A DNA stretch of 64,000 nt from Candidatus Defluviilinea gracilis (GTDB lineage: Bacteria > Chloroflexota > Anaerolineae > Anaerolineales > Villigracilaceae), in contig JADJWS010000003.1 in NCBI GenBank assembly GCA_016716235.1, positions 310,001 to 374,000 of the forward strand, in the 5' to 3' direction. Below are positions 24,491-32,920 of the stretch, in pieces. Numbering within the stretch: position 1 is the first letter of the stretch; the number at the start of each line of letters is the position of its first letter. The translations under genes and the position numbers were made by a program. The notes below the pieces were generated by a model, which was given only the letters and a program-made list of their open reading frames with translations, did no database searches and was not told the origin of the DNA.

Positions 24491-26830
24491 TTACTTCGTC
24501 ATCGACTCTGCCGGCGCCTTCGAGCGCATCACAGCCCAGGCGAGGACAGCGACCAACGCCGCGGCAACTGCCCAGACGCCAATTGAACCGCCGCCGGAGT
24601 ATTGCACCACGATCGGAGCGACGATCACCGCGACGAGGTTCACCACCTTGATCATCGGGTTGAGCGCGGGACCAGCCGTATCCTTGAACGGATCGCCGAC
24701 CGTGTCGCCCACCACGCCAGCCTTGTGACGTTCGGAGCCTTTGCCGAGATTATTGGCGGGGTCTTTCGGCTCGTCTTCGATGAGTTTCTTGGCGTTATCC
24801 CATGCGCCACCGGAGTTATTGAGGAACACCGCCAACAATTGACCGGAGACGATGATGCCAGCCAGCATACCGCCGAGGGCTTCCACTTGCAGGGTCAACC
24901 CGACCACGATCGGCGTGACGATGCCGAGCAACGCCAGCGAAACCAATTCTTTCTGGGCGGCAGTTGTGGAAATGCCAACGGCTTGTTTGTAGTCGGGAGC
25001 CACTTTACCTTCCAGCACGCCCAATTTGAACTGGCGGCGGACTTCCAACACGATCAGCGAAGCCGCGCGAGCGACTGCCTGAATGGCGAACGACGAGAAC
25101 AGCCACGGCAACGCGCCGCCGACCAACATGCCCACGAACACTTGCGGCACATCAGCGCGGATGCCGATGGATTGAATCTGCGCTTCGAGAGGAACGCCCA
25201 GCGCGGTCTGCGCGCGCGAAACGTCCACGAGGAACGAGCCAAAGAGCGAAACAGCCGCAATGACAGCGGAACCGATGGCAACGCCTTTCGTGATGGCTTT
25301 CGTGGTGTTACCGACCGCGTCGAGATCAGCCATGATCTGCTGGGCGGCTTTGGTTTCCTTGTCGGTTTTGCCGTGCCATGCCATTTCACCGATACCATTG
25401 GCGTTATCTGAAATGGGACCGAATGAATCCATCGCCACGTTGTTACCGGTCAGGGTCAACATGCCGATGCCGGTCATCGCCACGCCGTACAAAATGAACG
25501 TCGCGCGTTCCGCGGCAGTCACATCGGGGATCGTGCCGAAAATAAAGATCGAGGCGACGATGGTCAACGCAATGACCAACACCGACCACACGGACGATTC
25601 AAAACCGACCGAAACGCCGTTCAAGATCAACGTGGCGGGACCTGTGTCGGCAGATTTCTTGATATCGTTCACAGGCTGGGCATGCGTGCCGGTGAAATAT
25701 TCAGTCAGGCGGTCAATAACGATCGCGAGCAACACACCAACGCCCACAGCCGCCGGCATTCTCCACCAACCGCCAAACTCAGCCATTGTGTCTTTCATAT
25801 ATAAGAAGCCGGCAACGAAGAACAGAACAGCAGAGATCACAGCGGAGGTCAAGAAGCCGCTGAAGATCGCCTTCATTGCGTCGTGGGCTTTCCCGGTGGC
25901 GCCGGCGCGCACAAAGTACGTGCCGATGATCGAGGAAAGCACGCCGATACCGCGCACCATCAATGGGAAGATGATCCACTCGAGGCGCCCGGTCGTGTGC
26001 CAAAGGGCGAGACCAAGAATCAAACCGGAGACGATCGTCACTTCGTAGGATTCGAAGATATCCGCCGCCATGCCGGCGCAATCGCCGACGTTGTCGCCCA
26101 CGAGGTCAGCCACCACTGCGGGATTCCTCGGGTCATCCTCCGGGATGCCTGCCTCGACCTTGCCGACCAGGTCCGCGCCCACGTCAGCCGCTTTGGTGAA
26201 GATGCCGCCGCCCACGCGCATGAACAACGCGAGCAGTGTGCCGCCAAAACCGAAACCGAGCAACGCGTCCGGCGCGGCGATGCCGAGAACGATGAAGATC
26301 AACGTGCCGCCCAACAGACCCAGCCCATCGGTGAGCATACCGGTGATCGTGCCGGCGCGATACGCAATACGGAGCGAGTCGCCGAACGAGCGTTTCGACG
26401 CGGAAGCCACGCGCACATTGCCTTCCACCGCCATGCGCATGCCGATCTGCCCGACCGCCAGCGAGAAGCCCGCGCCCATCACAAAGGCGAACGCGCGCGC
26501 CAGACCGATCCACAAGCGGACCGTTTCTGCCGGCACGCCTTCAAAGCGTTCGAGCGCTTCGGGGGAGGGCGGAACAATATACACGGAGAAAAAGAGCGCG
26601 ATCGTCAAAACGCCGATTAACGGCAAAATGGAGCGCAACTGCCTTTTCAAATAGGCGTCCGCTCCATCCTTGATCGCGTTCCAGACTTCCTGCATCTTCT
26701 CCGTGCCTTTATCTTCACGCAGGATCTGGGATCGAAGAAAAATCGCATACAGCAAGCCGAGAATGGCAACGCCAAACACAGCCCAAATGGCAATTTCCTC
26801 CAGCGAAGTAAGTCCTTGCATAGCGTACAT
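24491..26830 (-). CDS. hppA: K+-independent proton-pumping pyrophosphatase
   Basis: A 779-residue, 15-16 helix membrane enzyme that couples pyrophosphate hydrolysis to ion transport. The catalytic block 'DVGADLVGKVEAGIPEDDPRNPAVVADLVGDNVGDCAG' (split here: DVGADLVGK, then DDPRNPAVVADLVGDNVGD) is near residues 215-260. The cation-dependence signature reads GNTTKA (about residue 508); Lys at that place marks the K+-independent H+ pumps. The ATG at 26830 is preceded by GGGAGGA. It has one of the best promoters in the window, consistent with a highly expressed energy-saving enzyme. Confidence 0.96.
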   Translation of the reverse strand: MYAMQGLTSLEEIAIWAVFGVAILGLLYAIFLRSQILREDKGTEKMQEVWNAIKDGADAYLKRQLRSILPLIGVLTIALFFSVYIVPPSPEALERFEGVPAETVRLWIGLARAFAFVMGAGFSLAVGQIGMRMAVEGNVRVASASKRSFGDSLRIAYRAGTITGMLTDGLGLLGGTLIFIVLGIAAPDALLGFGFGGTLLALFMRVGGGIFTKAADVGADLVGKVEAGIPEDDPRNPAVVADLVGDNVGDCAGMAADIFESYEVTIVSGLILGLALWHTTGRLEWIIFPLMVRGIGVLSSIIGTYFVRAGATGKAHDAMKAIFSGFLTSAVISAVLFFVAGFLYMKDTMAEFGGWWRMPAAVGVGVLLAIVIDRLTEYFTGTHAQPVNDIKKSADTGPATLILNGVSVGFESSVWSVLVIALTIVASIFIFGTIPDVTAAERATFILYGVAMTGIGMLTLTGNNVAMDSFGPISDNANGIGEMAWHGKTDKETKAAQQIMADLDAVGNTTKAITKGVAIGSAVIAAVSLFGSFLVDVSRAQTALGVPLEAQIQSIGIRADVPQVFVGMLVGGALPWLFSSFAIQAVARAASLIVLEVRRQFKLGVLEGKVAPDYKQAVGISTTAAQKELVSLALLGIVTPIVVGLTLQVEALGGMLAGIIVSGQLLAVFLNNSGGAWDNAKKLIEDEPKDPANNLGKGSERHKAGVVGDTVGDPFKDTAGPALNPMIKVVNLVAVIVAPIVVQYSGGGSIGVWAVAAALVAVLAWAVMRSKAPAESMTK

Positions 26831-26861
26831 AGGGGGTGATTCCTCCCGAACAAAGTTTTTT

Positions 26862-26877
26862 CCGGGCATCTGCCCGG
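26862..26877 (-). other. Leader hairpin of hppA
   Basis: CCGGGC and GCCCGG with a 4-base loop form a tight hairpin in the predicted 53-base leader, about 15 bases upstream of the ribosome site. There is no T tract in the sense direction, so it is not a terminator; it might stabilise the mRNA. Confidence 0.5.
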
Positions 26878-26889
26878 CAGAGCAGACGG

Positions 26890-26918
26890 ATTTTACAGGC
26901 GCAAAGTTATTGTGTCAA
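26890..26918 (-). promoter_or_regulatory. Promoter of hppA
   Basis: On the minus strand TTGACA (26913-26918) and TAAAAT (26890-26895) are separated by 17 bases: a full -35 consensus and a near-consensus -10. Confidence 0.8.
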
Positions 26919-27058
26919 GAAATTTGCCTCTCGGCGCCTTGTCTCAGCCCTTCTCGCCGATCTCCGGACGGGTATTCAAACCAATGGCGGACTAACAGAC
27001 TGGGACGATATACCCTTTACATGTTACACTCGCGCAAGTTTAAACCTTTGAGGTAACC

Positions 27059-28438
27059 ATGCGGATAAAAATACTCTCGCTTCTTCTCGCCACGGTCAGC
27101 CTGCTTCTCCCAACTTCGGCGTTCGCCGCCTCCCCAGCCGATGTGACGAATGACCGCGTCACGTTCGACTTCCCCATCTCAGCCACCTTCAGCGCCACGA
27201 TCACCGCCAACGCGGAGATCCGCTCCATCGTGCTGGAGTATGGCAATGAACAACAAACCTGCGGAGATGTGGTCGCCAAAGCCTTCCCTCAATTCACCCC
27301 CGGCGCGCGCGTGAACGCGGAGTGGGTTTGGGAAATGCGCCAAAGCGGATCATTACCGCCCGGCGCAAAACTCTGGTGGCGCTGGCGCGTGACCGACATC
27401 AACGGTGTGGAGACTGTCAGCGAAACGAAGACCGCCACCTGGCTCGACGACAACCACAATTGGAAAACGCTCGACGAAGGGCTGATCAATTTTCACTGGT
27501 ATCAAGGCGATGAAGCCTTCGCGCGCGACCTGATGAACGCCGCGCAGAACGGCTTAAAATTCAACGAGACCGAATCCGGTCTCACCGCCGAATCGCCGAT
27601 CGATATTTACATATATGGCAACACCAACGACCTCAAAGACGCGATTCTCTACGAACCTTCGTGGACGGGCGGGCAGGCATTCCCCGATCAAGACATAGTG
27701 ATTCTCGGCATCTCGCAAACCGACCTGGACTGGGGGCGCAATTCCATCGTTCACGAATTGACGCACGTGTTGGTGGGTCACCTCACATTTTCGTGCCTCG
27801 GCGACGTGCCCACATGGTTAAACGAAGGATTGGCGGTATACAGCGAGGGCGAACTCGACCCCGCCTCGCAACAGCAGTTGGATGAAGCGATTCAAAACGA
27901 CACCCTGCTCAGCATCCGTTCGTTGAGCGCGGGATTCTCCGAAGTATCAGACAAGGCGTATCTTTCATATAGTCAATCCTTCAGCGTGGTGAAATTTCTT
28001 GTCGAAACCTACGGGCAGGAAAAGATGACCGCGCTCCTCACCTCCCTGCGCGATGGCGTGACCATCGACGAAGCCTTGACCAACACATACGGCTTCAACG
28101 TGGAAGGCTTGGAGGATGAATGGCGCGCAGGCATTGGCGCCAAGCCGCGCGCGGTCTCCGCGCAACCGACCGCGCAACCCACGGCTACGTTCGTGCCAAC
28201 CATCGTTCCCGTTTCGGGCTTCCAATTTTCACAAATCACCACGCCGACCGCCATTCCCACCTCCTCGTTCGGCACACAGCAACCGACAACAGAAGCGCCC
28301 CAGCCAAGCGGACCTCCGCTCTGGCTGACATTATCCCTGCTCGGTATGTGTTGCGTATTTCTCCTCTTGATCGGCGTAGTTGTGCTTGGATTAATCGCTC
28401 GCAGAGGGAACCAACAACAAGAAGGCAACCATGGCTAA
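27059..28438 (+). CDS. Secreted peptidase MA-like metallopeptidase, membrane anchored
   Basis: A 459-residue protein with a signal peptide (cleavage near 'TSAFAA'), a zinc-peptidase core and a C-terminal membrane helix (about residues 425-447). The gluzincin motif HELTH is H232-E233-x-x-H236 and the third ligand Glu is in 'WLNEGLAVYSEG'. A Thr/Pro/Gln-rich linker (about 360-415) separates the core from the anchor. It overlaps the ABC-binding-protein gene by 8 bases. Peptides it releases could be the ligands of that transporter component; this is inference. Confidence 0.85.
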   Translation: MRIKILSLLLATVSLLLPTSAFAASPADVTNDRVTFDFPISATFSATITANAEIRSIVLEYGNEQQTCGDVVAKAFPQFTPGARVNAEWVWEMRQSGSLPPGAKLWWRWRVTDINGVETVSETKTATWLDDNHNWKTLDEGLINFHWYQGDEAFARDLMNAAQNGLKFNETESGLTAESPIDIYIYGNTNDLKDAILYEPSWTGGQAFPDQDIVILGISQTDLDWGRNSIVHELTHVLVGHLTFSCLGDVPTWLNEGLAVYSEGELDPASQQQLDEAIQNDTLLSIRSLSAGFSEVSDKAYLSYSQSFSVVKFLVETYGQEKMTALLTSLRDGVTIDEALTNTYGFNVEGLEDEWRAGIGAKPRAVSAQPTAQPTATFVPTIVPVSGFQFSQITTPTAIPTSSFGTQQPTTEAPQPSGPPLWLTLSLLGMCCVFLLLIGVVVLGLIARRGNQQQEGNHG

Positions 28439-30032
28439 ACTCAAACTGCGGAAGTTGGCTTCCGCCTTGTTCGCGATCGTAATCTTATCGACGATCACTG
28501 TCGCTTCCCCGCGCCGCGCGTCGGCGTTGCAAGTGGATATCCCACTCGACCAGGCGTTGGTGTTGGCGGGAGGCGAATCAACCAACCCGCGTAGTTACGA
28601 CCCGGCTACCACGCACACGTCCGGCGATAAACTCGTCTTCAGTGGGTTGGTCTCGTTCGACCCAAATCTGAATCTCACGCCCGACCTCGCCGAATCATGG
28701 GATATCAGCGCTGATGGCACGGTCTACACCTTCCACTTGCGGCAGAACGCCAAATTCCACAATGGGCGCGCCGTCACCGCGCAGGACGTGATCTACTCGT
28801 GGCAACGCGCCGCCAGCCCGGCGGTCGCGTCCGACACGGCGCTCACGTATCTGGGCGATATCGTCGGCGTGCGCGAGATGAATGCGGGGCAGGCAGAATC
28901 CATTTCCGGGTTGGTCGCACTCGACGACCACACCCTGCAAGTGACCATCGACGCGCCCAAGCCGTACTTCCTCTTGAAACTCACCTACGCCACCGCCTTT
29001 GTGTTAGACAAGGAAAATGTGGAAAGCGGCGAGGAATGGTATCGCGCCCCAAACGGGACGGGACCCTATCGCCTCGCCGAATGGCGCAGGTTCGAGATCA
29101 TGGTTTATGAAGCCAACCGGGATTTTTACCTCGGCGCGCCCAGCATCCCCTACGTGGTTATTCAACTCTACTCCGGCGACGATCAGCGCTTGTATGAAAC
29201 CGGCGAAGTGGATATCGCCGGCGTGTATTCCATCGAACGGTTCACCGACCCATCCGAACCGCTTCACAACGAACTGTTGACCGGCGTTTCGCTTTGCACC
29301 GGCTACGTGAACTTCGATTCCACCCGCCCGCCGTTCGACGATCCCAAAGTCCGGCAGGCGTTCACCATGGCGTTCGACCGCCAAAAATTCATCGACGTGG
29401 TCATGAATCAACGCGCCCTGCCGGCAAAAGGACTCTACCCGCCCGCCCTGCCGGGGTACAGCCTTTCGCTCAAAGCCTTGCCCTACGATCCCGAACGCGC
29501 GCGTCAACTGCTGGCTGAATCGAAATATGGCGGACCCGACGGCTTGCCTCCCATCGTCTACACGGATGGCGGCACCGGCACGTATATCAATTCCGATGTT
29601 GCCGCATTGGCTGAAATGTGGGAACAAAACCTCGGCGTCACGATCACCATTGAGAACCTCGAACCGAACTTCTTCACCGAGCAGATCTATGCCGGCAATC
29701 ACGGTCAACTCTTCAGCGGCGGATGGTGCGCCGATTACCCCGACCCTGAAAACTTTGCCGATGTGCTCTTCCACACCGGCTCGCAACAAAACGGCGGCGG
29801 ATATTCCAACCCGCAACTGGATGCCCTCCTCGAGCAAGCGCGCACCGAACGCGATGTGGCAACCCGCATCGCCCTCTATCAGCAAGCCGAGCAGATCATC
29901 GTGGACGATGCCGCCGCGCTATTCACCGCGCATTATCTTTCGTATCAATTGGTCAAGCCCTACGTAAAGGGCTACGTCTACACCCCCATCGACATTCCCA
30001 TCGAACGATATATGTGGTTGGATGGGAAATAA
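28431..30032 (+). CDS. Peptide ABC transporter substrate-binding protein (SBP_bac_5)
   Basis: A 533-residue extracytoplasmic binding protein of the DppA/OppA type. After a signal peptide, the signature 'LTPDLAESWDISADGTVYTFHLRQNAKFHNGRAVTAQDVIYSW' (split: LTPDLAESWDIS, TYTFHLR-like, AKFHNGRAVTAQDV) is clear. 'GAPSIPYVVIQLY' and 'RQAFTMAFDRQKFI' follow. No permease or ATPase gene is adjacent, so the transporter must be completed from elsewhere, or the protein is a stand-alone sensor. Confidence 0.9.
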   Translation: MAKLKLRKLASALFAIVILSTITVASPRRASALQVDIPLDQALVLAGGESTNPRSYDPATTHTSGDKLVFSGLVSFDPNLNLTPDLAESWDISADGTVYTFHLRQNAKFHNGRAVTAQDVIYSWQRAASPAVASDTALTYLGDIVGVREMNAGQAESISGLVALDDHTLQVTIDAPKPYFLLKLTYATAFVLDKENVESGEEWYRAPNGTGPYRLAEWRRFEIMVYEANRDFYLGAPSIPYVVIQLYSGDDQRLYETGEVDIAGVYSIERFTDPSEPLHNELLTGVSLCTGYVNFDSTRPPFDDPKVRQAFTMAFDRQKFIDVVMNQRALPAKGLYPPALPGYSLSLKALPYDPERARQLLAESKYGGPDGLPPIVYTDGGTGTYINSDVAALAEMWEQNLGVTITIENLEPNFFTEQIYAGNHGQLFSGGWCADYPDPENFADVLFHTGSQQNGGGYSNPQLDALLEQARTERDVATRIALYQQAEQIIVDDAAALFTAHYLSYQLVKPYVKGYVYTPIDIPIERYMWLDGK

Positions 30033-30042
30033 AAGAATTCAC

Positions 30043-30096
30043 CGCGAAGCCCGCAAAGAACGCGAAGTTTAATTGTTTTTCTTTGCGGGCTTCGCG
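30043..30096. repeat. 16-base inverted repeat between convergent genes
   Basis: CGCGAAGCCCGCAAAG (30043-30058) and its perfect complement (30081-30096) form a long hairpin with a T-rich loop between the binding-protein and LysM genes. It may end transcription from both sides, but the T tract after the stem is poor, and the sequence reads like the phrase-type repeats seen elsewhere. Confidence 0.7.
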
Positions 30097-30114
30097 TTCT
30101 TGGCGATAAAAAAT

Positions 30115-31071
30115 TTAAGGACGCGCCTCCACCACAAACTCAACCCGCGCGATTCGCCCTCCCACGCTCGATACGAAAAAATTAAATGACAGACTCCCGC
30201 CGGGCGGAAGGCTCGTAACCGATTCCCAACGGCGGACGCCAACCACGCGTCCCGCGTCATCGTACGCCACCGCCGCCACCCACACCTGATTCGCCGTAGC
30301 CGCCTGACTCTGCGACAAGACCATGCCACTCACCTGCGCGCTATGCCCTTCCGCGCTCACCTGCGCCAACGCATTGTTGACCGTGGCTGGCAGATAACGC
30401 GCATCGCCTGCCTGCAAACGGATCGCGGTCAACACTTGCGTTTGAGGTTGCGCGTCGAACGGAACATCGGGAGGAAAGAACACCGCCATCGGCGCGGATG
30501 CGTTCGGCGGCAAAATGTTCAATACGAGCCAGGCGGTTTGAGAGGCAACGACCGCATTCTTTGAATCGACCAGCGTCACTTGCGCGCTGAGATTTTCCAG
30601 CATGTCATTCGAATCATTACGGGCGAGCACAAAACACCACATTCCTTTATCGACGGTCGGGTAACATTCGATCTGCGAAACGATGAACGGCGCGGGCGTG
30701 GGCGTGGAGTCTCCGGATGGGTTTTCGGGGTTGCTCGGTATTTTGATCACGAGTCCCACCGACATGGAATTTGCGTCGATCTCTGGATTCGCCGCTTGCA
30801 AATCATCCAACGACAGGTTGAATTTTTCGGCAATCGCGCCCAACGTATCGCCTGTTTGAACGGTGTACGTGAAAGGCGTCGGGCTGGGAAGCGGCGTGGT
30901 GAGCGGGACCAGCCCCACTGGCGTTTGAAGCGGAATCGAGGTGGAAGTCAAAAATGGAGTGAGAGGCATCGGCTGGGGAGTCGAATCCATTGGTTGAGGC
31001 GCGCAGGCAGTCAATAAAAGGAAAGAAGAAAGCGCCGCCCTGAGCACGATCGAGGGGATGGTTCTTTGCAT
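30115..31071 (-). CDS. LysM-domain lipoprotein
   Basis: A 318-residue lipoprotein: signal peptide with lipobox 'LLLTAC', a Thr/Pro-rich linker, then one LysM domain ('YTVQTGDTLGAIAEKFNLS..LQAANPEI', about residues 69-112) that would bind peptidoglycan. The rest is a beta-sandwich-like domain with two cysteines and 'LPPNASAPMAVFFP', resembling FxLYD-type extracellular domains. The ATG at 31071 is chosen because a TATAAT lies exactly six bases before it and the upstream extension lacks signal-peptide character. Confidence 0.82.
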   Translation of the reverse strand: MQRTIPSIVLRAALSSFLLLTACAPQPMDSTPQPMPLTPFLTSTSIPLQTPVGLVPLTTPLPSPTPFTYTVQTGDTLGAIAEKFNLSLDDLQAANPEIDANSMSVGLVIKIPSNPENPSGDSTPTPAPFIVSQIECYPTVDKGMWCFVLARNDSNDMLENLSAQVTLVDSKNAVVASQTAWLVLNILPPNASAPMAVFFPPDVPFDAQPQTQVLTAIRLQAGDARYLPATVNNALAQVSAEGHSAQVSGMVLSQSQAATANQVWVAAVAYDDAGRVVGVRRWESVTSLPPGGSLSFNFFVSSVGGRIARVEFVVEARP

Positions 31072-31077
31072 GAGGAG

Positions 31078-31083
31078 ATTATA
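31078..31083 (-). promoter_or_regulatory. -10 element TATAAT, leaderless start of LysM lipoprotein
   Basis: TATAAT-CTCCTC-ATG on the minus strand: six bases between the -10 element and the start codon. Confidence 0.65.
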
Positions 31084-31142
31084 ATAGACGGATATTTGTT
31101 CATCCCGCAGTTGAACGGCGGGATGTTCCAGAGGAGATAACA

Positions 31143-32126
31143 ATGAACTATCGTCATTTGGGTCGCACGGGGATTCGCGTGAGTGAACTATCGCTTGGGT
31201 CGTGGGTCACGTTCAAAAATCAAGTGGATGTGGACGCGGCGGTCGAGTTGATGGCGGCGGCGTACGACGCGGGCGTGAACTTTTTCGACAACGCGGAAAC
31301 GTATGCGCACGGCAAATCGGAAGAGGTGATGGGCGCGGCGTTAAAACGCTTGAATTGGCGGCGCGGCAGTTATCTTGTAACGACCAAGTTCTTTTGGGGC
31401 ATCCACAACAATGTGAACGAGCGGAACACGTTGAACCGCAAACGGTTGATCGAGGGCATCAACGGCTCGCTTTCGCGTTTGCAACAGGAGTATGTGGATG
31501 TGATCTATTGTCACCGCGCCGACAAGACCACGCCCATCGAGGAAACGGTGTGGGCGATGCACAACATCATCGAGTGGGGGAAAGCGATGTATTGGGGCAC
31601 ATCGGAATGGAGACCGGACGAGATCGTCGCGGCGATCAATATCGCGGAGAAGCATCACCTGCACAAGCCGATCACCGAACAACCCGAATACAACTTGTTC
31701 GCGCGCAACCGCTTCGAAAAGGAATATGCGCGCGTGTTTCAGGATTACGGCTATGGCACGACGATCTGGAGTCCGCTGGCTTCGGGGATGCTGACGGGCA
31801 AATATTTGAAAGGCATCCCGAAAGACAGCCGCGCCAATCTCAAAGGCTATCAATGGCTTCACAAGGATGTGAAAAATAAAGAAAGGCTCGCCCAAGTCCG
31901 CGCGCTGCAACCGATCGCAAAGAGCCTGGGATGCAGTCTCTCGCAACTCTCGATCGCATGGTGTCTCAAGAATCCAAACGTGAGCACGGTCATTTTGGGA
32001 GCGAGCCGCGTGGAACAGTTGCGCGAAAATCTCGGCGCCGAAAAGGTGGTTGCCAAACTGAACCCCAAGGTGATGGAAAAAATCGACAAGGTCTTCGGCG
32101 TTGTAAAAGACGAAGGCGACGATTAA
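31143..32126 (+). CDS. Aldo/keto reductase (Kv-beta-like)
   Basis: A 327-residue TIM-barrel reductase. The catalytic tetrad is D49, Y54, K82 and H124 ('FFDNAETYAHG', 'VTTKFF', 'VIYCHRAD'). The NADPH-binding segment 'VSTVILGASRVEQLREN' is near the C-terminus. The residue pattern is closest to voltage-gated potassium channel beta-subunit-like reductases of bacteria. AGGAG precedes the ATG. Its relation to the ccm cluster downstream is probably only positional. Confidence 0.93.
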   Translation: MNYRHLGRTGIRVSELSLGSWVTFKNQVDVDAAVELMAAAYDAGVNFFDNAETYAHGKSEEVMGAALKRLNWRRGSYLVTTKFFWGIHNNVNERNTLNRKRLIEGINGSLSRLQQEYVDVIYCHRADKTTPIEETVWAMHNIIEWGKAMYWGTSEWRPDEIVAAINIAEKHHLHKPITEQPEYNLFARNRFEKEYARVFQDYGYGTTIWSPLASGMLTGKYLKGIPKDSRANLKGYQWLHKDVKNKERLAQVRALQPIAKSLGCSLSQLSIAWCLKNPNVSTVILGASRVEQLRENLGAEKVVAKLNPKVMEKIDKVFGVVKDEGDD

Positions 32127-32387
32127 CGCACGTATCGCGCGGATGGATTCAGCCGGAAGAGTTCCTCCTTATCTCACCTGACGCAGAACGGCCCGAAGGG
32201 TCTCGTGAATCGGATTTGGTTTTTATCCGCTCCGGCGAGAGAGCGCGTAACATCACCTCCTTAACTCAGAAAAAACGCATGACTTTCGTCAGCCTCTTTC
32301 TCAGTGGAGGTTAATGTCTCCATGTACAATGAAATCGGACACAAGCAATAGGAATTCAAATCATACTATTCTCCATGGAGCATGAAC
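32127..32387 (+). other. Upstream region of the ccm cluster
   Basis: No gene is credible in these 260 bases. TACAAT with a preceding TG (32325-32330) is the best candidate -10 for the ccm genes, and a second AT-rich CATACT lies at 32362-32367. GGAG at 32377-32380 is the ribosome site of ccmE. No riboswitch was recognised. Confidence 0.4.
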
Positions 32388-32864
32388 ATGAAACTCAATA
32401 AATTTGTCATCGGTGGACTGCTGATCCTTGGCGCGGTGGTGTTTCTGATCGCCAACGCCACCAAAGACGCTTCGCAATACTTCATGACGGTGGACGAACT
32501 CAAAGCGGAGGGACCCGCCATCGTCGACAAGAACCTGCGCGTTTCCGGCGCGGTGATCGGCGACACGATCCAATATGACCCTTCCACGCTGACCCTCACC
32601 TTCGAGGTGGCGCACGTTCCGGCGGAAGATGCCACACTAAAAGATGAGGGCGGGCTTGCCGAGGCGCTGCACCAGGCAACCATCGATCCCTCGCGTTCGC
32701 GCATGACGGTGGTGTACGTGGGCGTCAAGCCCGACCTGCTCCGCAACGAAGCGCAGGCAATCGTCACCGGGTATGTAGACGCGGAGGGAGTCTTCCATGC
32801 CGAGGAACTTCTGCTCAAATGCCCCACCCGCTACGAAGAAGCCGTGCCAGAGCAGGCTGGATAG
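32388..32864 (+). CDS. ccmE: Cytochrome c maturation heme chaperone CcmE, Cys variant
   Basis: A 158-residue membrane-anchored OB-fold protein (N-terminal helix about residues 6-24). The heme-binding motif, normally H-x-x-x-Y, is C145-P-T-R-Y149 ('LLLKCPTRYEE'). The CxxxY type of CcmE is known from some sulfate reducers and archaea and binds heme covalently through Cys. The ATG at 32388 has GGAG seven bases upstream; an ATG two codons earlier is possible. It opens the ccm cluster. Confidence 0.93.
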   Translation: MKLNKFVIGGLLILGAVVFLIANATKDASQYFMTVDELKAEGPAIVDKNLRVSGAVIGDTIQYDPSTLTLTFEVAHVPAEDATLKDEGGLAEALHQATIDPSRSRMTVVYVGVKPDLLRNEAQAIVTGYVDAEGVFHAEELLLKCPTRYEEAVPEQAG

Positions 32865-32871
32865 ATAAGGA

Positions 32872-32904
32872 AAACCTCACAGGCGCGAACGACCTGTGAG
32901 GTTT
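32872..32904. repeat. 12-base inverted repeat between ccmE and ccmF
   Basis: AAACCTCACAGG (32872-32883) and CCTGTGAGGTTT (32893-32904) form a perfect stem with a 9-base loop. Related words occur at 47437-47469 and 47584-47596. There is no T tract, so it may be a repeat or an RNA processing/stability element inside the operon. Confidence 0.7.
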
Positions 32905-32920
32905 GTATCGAGGAGATTTA

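Noticed and set aside
24602..26654. Long plus-strand open frames opposite hppA (for example 25260-26048 and 25883-26620)
   Set aside because: They are mirror frames of a conserved high-GC membrane protein; they lack starts, ribosome sites and any recognisable family.
32127..32387. A riboswitch or regulatory RNA upstream of the ccm genes
   Set aside because: Only a four-base hairpin (TGAC-TTTC-GTCA) and scattered AT-rich words are seen; no known RNA fold could be matched by eye.
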